A stretch of DNA of 64,000 nucleotides from Fasciola hepatica. Its lineage: Eukaryota > Platyhelminthes > Trematoda > Plagiorchiida > Fasciolidae. Of the stretch, positions 39,216 through 50,739 are shown in pieces. Location: assembly GCA_948099385.1 (NCBI GenBank), contig CANUEZ040000183.1, positions 310,001 through 374,000 of the forward strand. Reading direction: 5' to 3'. Each line of letters starts with the position of its first letter. The first letter of the stretch is position 1. The notes below the pieces were generated by a model. It saw only the letters and a list, made by a program, of their open reading frames with translations. It was not told the DNA's origin and searched no databases. The translations under genes were made by a program, and so were the position numbers.

Positions 39216-39744
39216 GGCCGAACACAAAACTTACTGCTACTTGTTTTTCATCCACCACTGTACAACTCCGGACAGTTTTTCTTGCACTGCACAAGCTGCG
39301 GCTCTACTCTGAAAAGTAGCTCGAACTAGCATTCAGGCTTCTTTGGTTCGCCTCATACTACCGAAAGCAGCACAGATCCATTGCCCGAACCAATGACGCC
39401 AACGACATCCGCCCACCGTACGCATGGGGTTTGGGTCACACGTGGTAAACTTGATCTCCTCATGCACTTATTTCCACCAAAGGCTTACGTTCAGTTTTGC
39501 TTTGTCTACTAAATACTGTTCATGTACACTTATTGATGTGACGGTACGATTATGAATCAGTGAAAACCAGCTTTCTCGCCACCTTCTGCTTATCTCCGTG
39601 CATTTTAAGGAATTATTCGCTCAGTGGATCATATTCACTCAGAAACACGGCACTTCTTTAATACAGAACCATAAACCAATGCTAGCTTACCTATGAAGAG
39701 GGAAACGTTGATAGACTCTGCATTGGTTCAAAAAATCGGTGAGA
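39216..39744. other. No recognisable gene
   Basis: No open frame of note and no repeat recognised. Confidence 0.45.
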
Positions 39745-39935
39745 GTCAACCCGGATAGCCTTGTGGTTTAGGTGTTCCATTCACAGTAGTTTACAGCGGG
39801 TTCGGATCCCCGTTGAGGCTCACTGAATTTGCACAGCTGAAGATTCCTAACAAGGATAGAAAGGCTGTACAGTGATTCCATGGATATCAAAGGTTTGAAC
39901 ATTCAAAATGCATGATGAATCATATCATATTAGGT
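39745..39935 (+). mobile_element. SINE B, copy 1 (tRNA-derived)
   Basis: The tRNA-like head has an A-box region at 39756-39768 (tagccttgtggtt) and a clear B box, ggttcggatcc, at 39799-39809. The body is shared with copies at 49290 (plus), 51795 (minus) and 54175 (minus): gattcctaacaaggatgaaacagc-like sequence follows the head by about 35 bp, then a tail containing ccatgg and ending near gcatgatgaatcat. It is clearly a different family from SINE A, whose body and box sequences do not align. Confidence 0.8.
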
Positions 39936-41894
39936 TGTGAACATGGTTACTGAAATTATTGCTTAGGATAGCAAAAGAATCGATCGGGACAACATGGTGA
40001 AATATTTTTTTATGATGGAAAGACATCTTGTCCAAAAAACGAGTTTAATGTGGGCGTTATTGTTTTCACTTACTGTGACGTAACCAGTCATTATACTAAC
40101 ACAGTAGCTTCAACGTGAATACAAATACAGATCTAATAATTATTCACTTGAGAACGGAATAAATTCGGACACTGAAGTGCAACTACGCCATTTGAAAAGG
40201 GGGGGTTTACTAGCCATACATCTCCGGACAGAAAGTACAGCTAATGGTCAATTTCTTTTTTTGAAACTGAGATGCATCTAGAACCGAGAACTACCTTGTA
40301 ACTGCTGCACAGCATCTCAGGCTATGTGAATACCACCGACCAAGAAGTTTACAGAGAGATCTAGAGAGAAAAGAAATCACGATTACATTGATATTCAAAG
40401 ATGGATGGTGATACCGATTATCAAAGTGTTACCAGAAGCTGGGCATAACGATTCAGCTCTTTTCCGTCAATATAAAAGATTTCTTAAGTTAGTTCAAAGC
40501 ACGGGGTTATTTCCTAATTCAAATTAGATTTATTCCAGATAGACCAATTCACTGTTAAGGCAGAGAGTCCCAATGCAGTTGTTGTGTCTTCATGATCTTG
40601 GTCCTTTAAATCTATTCCTCTGTGTAAACTACTGGCTACGGATTGAATGACTTCGAATATTGAATGCTTTATTTCGGAGTTGAACTTACTTTGAACAGTT
40701 TGTGGTGTACTTCAGACAGTCTCACTACCTGAGCACAGAAGTCAATAGCATTAGGTGTCATAACATATTTCGGAGCATTCCGCATTCCGCATTCCGTGTA
40801 ACGGAATAACTGCACACATTCCGGTTTGGCTACACTGAGCGATAAACAGACAAAACCGATAAAATCGGCGACTTCATCGAGCGCACATAAAACACTCAAG
40901 TTGTCCATTACACAAAATCTATGTGGGGCAAAACACCGTGTCCATCAGAGAAAGCCGTTCGTCATCATTTACGGTACTGACAATTAGCTATCACCACCCA
41001 CGAGTTAGTAAACAGAGAAAAAGGCTCATAAATTTGATCTTGCCTTGGCAATGTGGTTCTACCTGCAAACACTTATTGTCTGACCCAGATGTGCCAGCTT
41101 CTGGTCTACCAAAAAGGTCAGCTCAACCTTCAAAACGAATATGAATGAAGTATGCATTTTTTAGGATGCAGTGAAATACTCCGTAAGATATAGTGCAATG
41201 TCGTGCTATGTACTTCTGTTCTCGAATGCGTCGGAAAATTCAGCTTTCAATTGTCACAATCAGCCGATCAAATGCGATCCGTTACTTATGAGACTCATAA
41301 AATAACCAACCATTAGTGTTGGAGTAATGTTTTGGGAAAGATCGTTCAGGCATCCATATTTAAAAAATCTGTTTCTTCTATAAAACTTTCTTGTTTACCA
41401 GTTTCGAAAACTTTCTCCGGTCAAATGATAGCACTGATTTTGTGGCCCCAATTTGCATACGACAGTTCTGACGTTATATGCGGTTCATTGCAACCGACAG
41501 TGCACGAAATTCGTATGCGAAACGTATACGCTAGCTTATAGCATTTTAGATAGTCAAATGTAGAATTTTATCAGTTTTCATTTACCACTGAATTATCTCA
41601 AAAGTATTTACTATCAACCCATACTTATCAAGGTTGTAATTTGAATCTTGACAACCCGCTCCGAGGAAAAGTTGGGGAAACCTATACGTAATAGAAAAAT
41701 TGCTAATATGATACTGAGAAAAATATCTGTGAAAAACAATCTTGTTTACAGTAAATGTATCTGTCGGCACATGCAATCACTCGTATAGGGTGAGACGGCG
41801 TATTCCAGCTCGGTATTATGCGTGCCAGTAACAGTGATAGTCTGAAGAAAGAGAGCGATCGAGAGTGGACCACAAAGGGTTGGGGGATGATGCC
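39936..41894. other. No recognisable gene
   Basis: Only short frames without domains, for example 40669-40908 minus and 41332-41541 plus. No RNA genes or repeats recognised. Confidence 0.45.
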
Positions 41895-42050
41895 AACTTC
41901 GTGCTGCGTTTTGGAAGAAAACAGAGTCAGTATTATGCTCGGCTGGGGTCAAATCAATTTCCTCGACCAGATTTGACCACTTTCATTTATATCATCTACA
42001 GTCACGCGAGGAGTTACTCTGTATTTATGAACGGACATTGGTTCTTGGTC
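41895..42050 (+). repeat. Dispersed repeat D, copy 2
   Basis: Aligns with 7441-7565 in the same orientation, best over ggtcaaatcaatttcct and agatttgaccacttt. Weak similarity may extend upstream to about 41830. As with copy 1, no domain or promoter was recognised and the pairing is by eye. Confidence 0.4.
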
Positions 42051-45000
42051 AAAATCATGGGATTACCATGAAAAATCGTTTTTGAGAACACGGCTACGAA
42101 TGGCCAAGCTTGGTCGCCTCTGTTCCGGCCGTCTTGTTCTCAAAGGGACTGGTCTGCATAGCCTTTCTCTGAATATTATTCCCCTTAAATTCTCCCCGGA
42201 AAAGTGAAAAACCTGTAAATGAAGCCTAAATTTCACAACGACCATAGGATGACAGTCAACAAAGGGTTTTGCCTCTCTCCAGCAATTACAAGACTAGAGC
42301 TAATGTGTCATATCATACATCCTTTCGGAGTGTATCGATAAAACGAAGCTTCATGTCGTATGGTAAAGGAGAGTGTTTACTGTTCGGTAACACAGCTCTA
42401 TCGGAAAAGATTGTGGTCAGTCGACTTTTCAGTACCGCGGATAACCTTTCTCATTTGGTTGCAAACTGGACTTGAAAATGGTTACCTCTGAGACCGAAAA
42501 GTAGATTGACTACCGTCATTTCCAATAAAGTTGTGTTACCGAACAATAAACACTCACCTACATGATCAGAACCATTCAAGTTGAATAATGTCACTTTGAC
42601 GAACAGAAACAACGCCACGTACACAACGTCTCGTTTGATGTGACTTCAGTTAGTATTTAACAGTCGTAAGCCATAAACTCAAGTGTCATTTGGTCAGAAG
42701 AAATTCCAAATAAGCTTATCTGTTCAAGTGTGACAGATGCTCTCTTAAACGCCCGTAGTGCGTCCATTTTGATACTAATGCAGCATACGGTGCAAGGAAT
42801 GCTCTTAAACCCACTTAGTGTTTCTGTGCTTCTCTTCGTTTACCCTTGAACCAAACCACTTAGAAAAACCGATTTCGACATGTGGGTGTATCATCCATTG
42901 CTGTGCCAGCTATGGACAAGGATTTGATGTAGTTAAACAGGTAAATCGATCTATTTCAGAAAAGGACGATAAAAGCATTGGACTAGCTTGCAAACACAGT
43001 GATTTTGGTCGCGAGTGACTCATTTCAATATTGAGGGGTGTATAACTGAATGGTATTCACTTAACATGGGATTCGTGAACAAGGCTTACCCGAGCTATGT
43101 GTTCCGATAAGAAATAAAGAACTCTTATTCAAAAAAATCAAAGAATGGAATCAGATTCAAGGTTGTCTGATGTGAAACAACGATAAACACTCATCCAGAG
43201 ACTCAGGGCTAGACGAACACCAGATTCCCTAGGAAATTTCAGGAATGGTGATAATAAGTTGTAACTTCATGAAGGATTCAAATCTTTTTGTGGCAAAGAA
43301 AATACGTGTAGTTCGGAGTAAATATCCGCGCAGGCTCTGAGATGACACTTGTATGGCACTTCATACCAACGTACGAGTGCGTCGATTCCGCAGAGGTCCT
43401 TGCAATTGAAAGTGATTATCGTGTACAGCAACTCTTAGAGTCTGCACCATATTTGCAATACAGAAAAATGAGATTTGTTCGACGGAAGACTGACCGTTCC
43501 TTCCAAAGTAGATAGGAATGGGGTCGAAGTTATATTAGTTGTAATGCCCATTGGAATAATGTGGTATTATTGGTTTAAAACGTTCAATTTGGACGGTCCT
43601 GGTGGAATCGTGTACCACTGGCATGATTTCGGGAAATGCAAGCTGTAATTCAGTCTTTGAGCCTTTTGTGGTGGCTCTGTGATGGTCAAGGTTGCGGGTT
43701 TTACTATGGAAAATCTCAGCTAGCAATCCTAGAAGGCAGACAGATGGCTGGCTTATAAATCGGAACAATGAAAATACTTCTTCTCCCAATGATTACGGAA
43801 AAGTGACTGAGCTCTTTATCATTCAATGTAGTGATCCGGCTACACATGTGACAAACCTCACCAGAATGTAAGTATTGCACCGAAACATTAAGAATAGTAC
43901 GTTCGCATTTCAAACTTGCATCCAGTTAAAAATATCTGAGGTGTGTTAGCCGACGAGTCCACGCACACGGGAGAGTCTTCAACAATTTAAGCCAGTTGAA
44001 TTCCCCCATCGTCGATGAACGGTACAGTGTAGAACTTGAGACATTCCGGAATATGACTGGAAGCATGCATGCATTCATCAACAAAAACGTTTATCGAAGC
44101 TTGTAGCCAGCAGGTTGTTTCTGCTATGTGTCTGAGGGTGAGTTTATCAACCTTCTGCCTATTCTTAGGCTATGTCTCCATGATGAACAGACCAGCCTGC
44201 CTAATATTTCAAATTTCTGTGCATTAAATATAGTAGTGGTTGGACATATGGTTCCAAATTTTGTCCTTTCTAAATGATTAGGTTCGAAATTAAAAGCAGG
44301 GCAAAACATCACATTTCGTGCTTTCCAATTTGACTTCTTTCAAAAATTCTGGAACAGCAGAAGACTAAACCATTGTCCCCGTGTTCTGCCAAAATGCAAG
44401 CAACAGTGAACAACCAAAAAGAAAAAATCATAACAAATGGGTTCATATTTAAGGCATACAGGAAATTCAATCTCCGTTGATTTGACCTATTGATTTGTTC
44501 GTGTTCCTTTACTGGCTGACCCAATTCGCTCCAAACACACAGGGATAAGATGTGCCACAACCAAAATCTGAAAGGCGATATCAGTTACATTGCAGCTTGA
44601 TATAGTCGTTTGCAGCATCATGTCAAAACCAATAGTAAATTCAAATTCTATCGGGAACAGATATTGCCGAATAAAACTCATATAAAAGCAGACGATATCA
44701 AGCAACTGATACTTTTTGGAGAACAGCATTCTTTTTACCTATTTGCTACAATTGGGTATTGTTTGATTGATTATTCGGCCTCAATATTCACACTGTCTTC
44801 ATAATGCGGTTGTTTGGTGTATTTAACAGGTTAGATTAAGCACTTTCTTACCGGCAATCAATTAGGCAATATTCCTAACTGGGATTATCGCGCAGACTTG
44901 TTTAGAAGCCATATAACTCAAGGATGACTCGAAAGCCATCGCTCTGTGAATCCCAAGCTTGAATGAACAAATCATTCAAGCTGAATTCGCGCACATATGT

Positions 45001-45760
45001 CTTACATAAACGTGTGACTGAATCTCGTCAAATCCCAGAAACAAGTTATCTATAGAGTCACTGGAAGGGTAGAATATGGACCGAATGGCGACTGACTCAC
45101 CTGAATAAGGCAGCTTTCTTTTTTGTCAAAATTCGCGAGTTCCCCTCGTTGTGATGTAGAAACCAAACCTTCAATCTCACATGAATCAATCTGTCGTTTA
45201 GCTCTCTGATGAATTTAACATGTGTCGCTATAAGTACACGTACGTCGTCCCACGTGTTTGTTCATGGGAAAAGGGAGGAGGAACAGGCAAACGAAAGAAG
45301 GAGGGTATTGACATATCAGAAGTGAATCGGAGGATGAATGCCTGATGGGGCAAGCTGCAGAAAACTGAACTGGTCTGTTCCGAAGATGTAGAGGAGCTCA
45401 TACATTTCGATCTGAAACATCGAATAATGCTAAATTATAGCATATTCCCACTTCCATACTTATTTGGGACCCCTACTGTGTAAATTTGTCTCAGAATGAT
45501 TTTGTAGTCGATTAAAAATATGTGTAATGAACAGGTGTAATGAGTGTATCAGATCCGAAAGAGATTCGGAGTGAATCGAAGAATCGATGCGCCTTGTTTT
45601 TGTGGTTTCAAAAATGTTTAATGGTCAAGAACAGCTTTGTCTGTAAAAGTTTCAGTTAGCCGGTGTTTCGGGTACCACAGGCAAGTTTTGTTCAAATGAT
45701 TCTAAGATGCATATATCGAGCAATAACTTCCCAGTACTGCGTAGGACTGGTGATACTTTA
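42051..45760. other. No recognisable gene
   Basis: Several overlapping short frames on both strands at 43535-43913 and 44124-44804, none with a recognisable domain. No repeats or RNA genes identified. Confidence 0.45.
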
Positions 45761-45761
45761 T

Positions 45762-46005
45762 TGGGTGACTGCAATCTGGACTCCAACTTTCACGCACAAA
45801 CCTCAAGTCAACTGAACAACACTGCACTCGGAAGCACCAGACTCGAGTCTCGCTCTTGTTAGAGCTAATCAGTGGTGCACATAGTCCGCCGCACTCCAGT
45901 TTTTAACCCGGGCTTTTTCATCTCAAAGGTGTGTGTTACCACTACATCACCCCACTCCCATCCGGGTTCATTCAAATCAGCAATTTAAGTTTGTACAGAT
46001 GTCAT
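45762..46005 (-). mobile_element. SINE A, copy 2 (minus strand)
   Basis: Read on the minus strand it has the family's head (gatgtagtggtaacacac), a degraded B box (gggttaaaaact), the central agctctaacaagagcgag block and the ending with gcagtcaccca. It also keeps the extra 5' stretch acaaacttaaattgct that copy 1 has. It lies head to head with copy 3, about 108 bp away. Confidence 0.78.
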
Positions 46006-46112
46006 CATCTGCGACAGACAGCCTTGAAAGGATAGACGGTTTTCTGTCCCGTTAGCTCCTAGGGAATTCCTCTCACCAAATCACATCTGTCGGACATTTC
46101 TGACTGTCATAG

Positions 46113-46355
46113 AGGATGAAATCTGAACAAAATAACTTGGTGATTCGGATCAGCCCGGATGGGCATAGGGTGGTGTAGTAGTAACACACACTGAAGGCGA
46201 AAGGGCCCAGGTTCAAACCCTGAGGGCAGCGAACAATATGCAGCACTAATGAGCTCTAACAAGAGTGAATCTCGAGCCTGGTGCTGATAAGTTCAGGGTG
46301 GTCGGACGAACTGAGGTTTGTCCGTGAAAGGTGGAGTCCAGGGGACAGTCAGCCA
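46113..46355 (+). mobile_element. SINE A, copy 3
   Basis: The best-preserved B box of the family, ggttcaaaccc, at 46210-46220, is preceded by gtagtagtaacacac. The central agctctaacaagagtgaa block, ctcgagcctggtgct and the ggacagtcagcc ending follow. With copy 2 it forms an inverted pair that could fold as a hairpin if transcribed together. Confidence 0.78.
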
Positions 46356-46359
46356 ACAA

Positions 46360-46620
46360 ATATTCCAAGGTAGTCGTCAAAGGCCTATGTATGTGACATG
46401 TGTGTGTGTTACTGAGTGTGTGTTTGTTTCTGCGATCACTTGTACTGCTTGGGTGTGCGGTGGTTGGAGGAACTGAGCGTCAGTTTCACTTGTTCCTTTT
46501 ATCACAGTCATTTAAGGCAGGGTTATCTGAGGACAAAGCAAAATTGCGGTCATCTCTGTTTTGGTTTTTCAGTGAGCTTACTGCTGTCCATATAACTGAA
46601 TACACCCCCCCTCCCCCGGC
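46360..46620. other. GT-rich stretch, no gene
   Basis: An imperfect GT-rich run (tgtgtgtgttactgagtgtgtg) starts near 46398. The 81-codon plus frame that follows (46400-46645) has a hydrophobic N terminus but no domain, and its end overlaps the PLE fragment on the other strand, so it is not called. Confidence 0.35.
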
Positions 46621-46624
46621 CTGT

Positions 46625-47025
46625 CGTTCATGTTATTGCACGTAGGGTGGACGGTGACTACCAAGGCTTCGGCAAGCAGGCACTCTGCGTAATCTCGAAA
46701 TCCGAGTTGGAGAACCTTGGTATTGCCACAATCGATTTTGTGGCCTTCGGCCATAGCATGAAATGCGATCACTGAGTCTCGCTCAAGTTTTGCTGAGGCC
46801 GTTTTTGGTTATTCTACTTTTTTCTTGTGTAATGTCTGATTCTGGTTTCTGATTGTCTGTAAGTTTGCCCAGCTGTTCCTTTGCGGCAGTTCTTGTAAAT
46901 ACAGTCGCCTTGATCTTCTAAGTGAACTGGATCCTTGGCTTTCATGAGTTGGCTCTTCAGAGTGTTTCCAATAAGGAAGAAATTGATGATATGAAGAAAT
47001 ATTCTGAAGAACAGGTATTTCATTT
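46625..47025 (-). pseudogene. GIY-YIG endonuclease fragment of a second Penelope-like lineage (PLE 3)
   Basis: On the minus strand a linker block (KDPVHLEDQGDCIYKNC) leads into a degraded GIY-YIG core (GQTYRQSETRIRHYTRK), a stop, and then FHAMAEGHKIDCGNTKVL and LLAEALVVTVHP. The order linker, YIxGxT-like loop, Arg, GHxIDW/C block and catalytic Glu is that of a Penelope-like endonuclease, with wording different from the 35.8 and 63.6 kb copies. The first part lies in a different frame from parts of the upstream sequence, and the RT is not recognisable in 47040-47330. It is therefore a dead, 5'-decayed copy of another lineage. Confidence 0.72.
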
Positions 47026-47335
47026 AGTTTTGAGTTTGCAAGACGGTCTAATTTCGTCACAGACGACGTTGGTGAACCGAATTACAATTTCTACTATTTA
47101 CCTTCGTGTTGGAAAGTTCACTTGGTTTTTTTCACCCACAAGTGAACGCCACATCCACGCCTCACGAATGGTATTCTGACCACAAAAGAATGTCAATAAA
47201 GATACTTCATCGTCAAAGCACTTGAACTGTGCTTGCGAATACCAAGGGACTGGAGTACGCGTGTTAGTGTACAACCTCTAATTTGGTGGTAAATTCCATT
47301 CTTTCGTTGTTGATGTAAGAAGTATGGTACGGTAT

Positions 47336-47425
47336 CTGGATGACAGGTTACAATTTCCCCGGAAGCAACTCACTGATTTTGCGGTTGTTGCCGCTCATCA
47401 GGTATGCATACCCGGTACTAGCCTG
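47336..47425 (-). mobile_element. SINE C, tail fragment 2
   Basis: Matches the SINE C tail: ctggatgacagg, atttccccggaag, gttgttgccgctcatcagg and acccggtact in the same order and spacing as at 30.5 and 58.1 kb. No tRNA-like head was found on the expected (right) side. Confidence 0.65.
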
Positions 47426-49285
47426 CCCAATCAACCCTAAACTGAATGCATCAAATCTCATAGGAACTGATGCATTTGAGCAGGATTTTCCACCTAACTT
47501 GAGGCTATAGTAATTATGATCAATAATCAGCTCTAACAGGTCCCGTGATAGCATTGAGTTTGAAATACAAGTGATGCGGCCACCGAATAAAGCACATTTA
47601 TTTGAAAAACAATAGAGTCTGAATGCTATGCGAGCAGTGTTATTCGGATAGGAAAATCACTGTAGCTTATTAATTCTGGGCCCAGATATACAAAGGTAAC
47701 CAATGAGCAGTGTGAAATACCAAAATCAAAACTTACGAGAAAGTCTTAAATATTTGGTTGTGCACCTCATGTGTTTTTGCCCAGCAGCTTGAGTTCTATT
47801 TAAACACTACTGTTCCCAATTTCTGTGGGACCTATTTTGATAATTACGGGTCAGCTCCGTGACCAAAGCAATGATAATATCTTCACATCAAGGTTCTTGT
47901 AAAAACTGCCACCAGGCTTTCTGACTTACCTTAGATGAAATTAAACCCACTGAAATGTTACGCCTTGATTTACATTTTATTATGACGCATTAGTATTTTT
48001 ATATAATCTTCTTTTCATTTTTACCATTTTGTTAATCATTGTAGGCCTTTTTCAGTGTAATTTCCAATTAAAGTTAACTTTTCGTCGAAGTAGAATAACT
48101 TTATTTTTAAAAGCTCGGAATAATACAGACCAATGTCAAGACCATGGTTGCAGGACCAACCTTACTGGAGCACTTTACAATACACGTCAGTAATTGGAAC
48201 TGAAAATTACACAAATATATCTAAACAGCCCTTCAATAATTGGACCTTATGAGTCATGCATGCTGTTTCATACGTGCATGTATATGACCGGTCACCATGG
48301 CCTCGGATTAGTATTTCATTATGAAAAGCCAGACCGAAATTTCGAACCACCATACTACAATTCTGACAGATTAAAGCTCGTATGTTCAAACAATCAATAC
48401 ACATTTGGCTGTTTAGTACAAGTCATCTTTGTGATTACGTGGACAGCAGCACTTTTTCTTACTGCCATTACGGAACAGCTCTGAGTAAAATCAGCCGCAT
48501 GTCATCAAATGAGGTCTGATTGGGTAACAACACTTCTCATCATCAGCGGGGATTTTCAACTCGATGCAAAGTGAAACCATCAGCTAACTGAACCCGTCAA
48601 AATTTGCTCCTCAATAGGAAAAAAGGAGTAAACGAAATAATTGACAGTTTTTAGAAAATCACTCAGGAGTTGCTCACTGTTTAAATGAAATGCATTTGAC
48701 CACTGGACTTCCCTGAAAACTTCGTGGTGCTTCATTTTTCTATTCTGCCGCAGTCAACATATTTCAATGGTTATTGGTTTTTATTGAAATCCTGGGATCT
48801 GCAAATGTCCCCAATGAGACCTGGAGTGCAAAGGGTTCACAAAATGTAGTCTAAGACTATCACGTACACGTGTCCGAAGAAGATGAATCTCGTACAAAAT
48901 GCAAAAAAGGTAGTCCCTCTCAACTGGAAGGTGTGCTCATTGGTGAAATTCATCCGGGTTTTGTGAGGTAATAAGACCGGATTTGGTTCCGAGTTGACTT
49001 TAGGTACTCAGTATGAATACAAGAACTAACCACAGGTTTCTCCTTTTCGCTTTTTGGAGTGTACATCGGTCAATTTAAACTACTCATCTGCCGTGATAAT
49101 CGGAAAATAATCATGTTTCCATTGTATACTTATACTTCACATCATATAGAAGAAGAATATCGCCATTATGACAGTTGTGCAAAACTTTAATTCATGAATT
49201 ACGTGATCACGAGACAGGGCATTGCGAACAACAGAATTGTTGATGTATGATACGCTATGAATTTCATTTATCAGTATCAACGTTT
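47426..49285. other. No recognisable gene
   Basis: A 96-codon plus-strand frame at 48194-48484 ends in a hydrophobic segment, but I recognise no family. Nothing else is supported. Confidence 0.4.
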
Positions 49286-49289
49286 CAAC

Positions 49290-49485
49290 AAACCATTGAA
49301 AGCCAGTCCGGAGAGCCTGTGGGTTAGATGTTCAACTCACAATCGTCCGCGGCAGATTCGAGTCCTCGTTGGGTTTTACTGGGCGTGCACTGCTGACGAT
49401 TCCTAAGAAAGATGAAACAGCTTTACAATACGTCCGTGGTTGAGTTGAGCATTAAAACTGCACCATGAAACATATTTTACGAATA
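49290..49485 (+). mobile_element. SINE B, copy 2
   Basis: Head gagagcctgtgggttagatg with B box gattcgagtcc at 49355-49365, then the family body: gattcctaagaaagatgaaa, cagctttacaat, and a tail with ccatgaaacat. Diverged but colinear with copy 1. Confidence 0.75.
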
Positions 49486-50735
49486 TAATTCCCCACCCGC
49501 CCGTAATTTCATTTAGATGAGCCGGATGTTCCAGAGAAAGGATAAGACGCCTTCTTTGTGCGTTTTAGGAATTTTGCAAGCTAAAACTATCGTTCGACTT
49601 TTGCTAGACTATCAAAAAATATGTGGCAATTCTGGCCATAAACGAAATATGCAAAACATTTTCGATTAGTTTTATCGGCCTTGAAAATTAATTTCCATCG
49701 TTTTGGATTCTTATATTTCGAACATTTTTCTGAACGTTTCTCAAATGTTTTACCCAAAACGACCTTGAATGGAAGGCTGATGATCGCTATCCTCAGTTTG
49801 TTCACAAATAGTCAATCCTGCACTCACTAATGTGCAGCAAGCACCCTTATAGTCCATCTCACGTTGTCAGTGTGAGATGATTGAATGTAGCTTAGTCCTA
49901 GGAAGAATTTCCAAGATTTGGAGGGTTCACCAGTCAGATAATCACATTAAATACTTAGCACTATTCAACTGGTTTGACAAAGAACAACTGCAAATCGAAA
50001 CTCGGGGTTTCGTCAACCACGTGGTTAAGCAATGGCATAGACAACTTACAAAGCGTGTGTTCGTATCCACAATATCATTTCAGTTTAGGTCTAAAAATGG
50101 ATACAATTTTGTTTATTAACCGCTTGGCGGCACTACGTGAGTGTATAGTTACATTGTGGGTGACCAATGAGTAAACAATTTCAGACTCGACGTATCAGAC
50201 AATGGACACCCCAGTTTCTTTGTGGATACGTTGCAAACTAAGCTGACATAGAAAATATTCCGTTCAGATTCGTCAAAAATCATCATGATCTGGTTTTTCA
50301 TTTATCTAGTGGGATTAATAATGAGATCTTAATATACAGTTTTGAAATTTCCACATGTCGAGAGCTTGAGTGTCGAAGACTTTCTGCGAATATGAAATGG
50401 GTACAAGTGAGTTTTTATCTCGGCCACAGATTCGAAAGCTACAATGAGCAGAAGTGTATCTAAGGGCAGAACCTTTAAATACCGTCGAATGCCGGCCACT
50501 CTTTCATTACTACTGTTCCACTGTTCGAGATTTACCGAAGAATCCTTTCTTCTAATTCCGAAGTTCGATCAGTTTTCAAGGCCAGTTATCTTATTACGGC
50601 TCCATTTTGAATCCGCTATGGATCTTTGCGCTTTGCAAAGAGTTTCGAGCATTTTCGAATACCATCAGTAATCGAATGAATCATGGAAACTCACGAAAAC
50701 ATCTTGCTCATTAGACGGCTGCTAGAAGACACCAT
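49486..50735. other. No recognised gene; possibly LINE 2 5' sequence at the right end
   Basis: Short frames only, including 49587-49805 minus and 50444-50671 plus. The last few hundred bases could belong to the start of the LINE that follows, but I cannot show it. Confidence 0.35.
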
Positions 50736-50739
50736 AATC

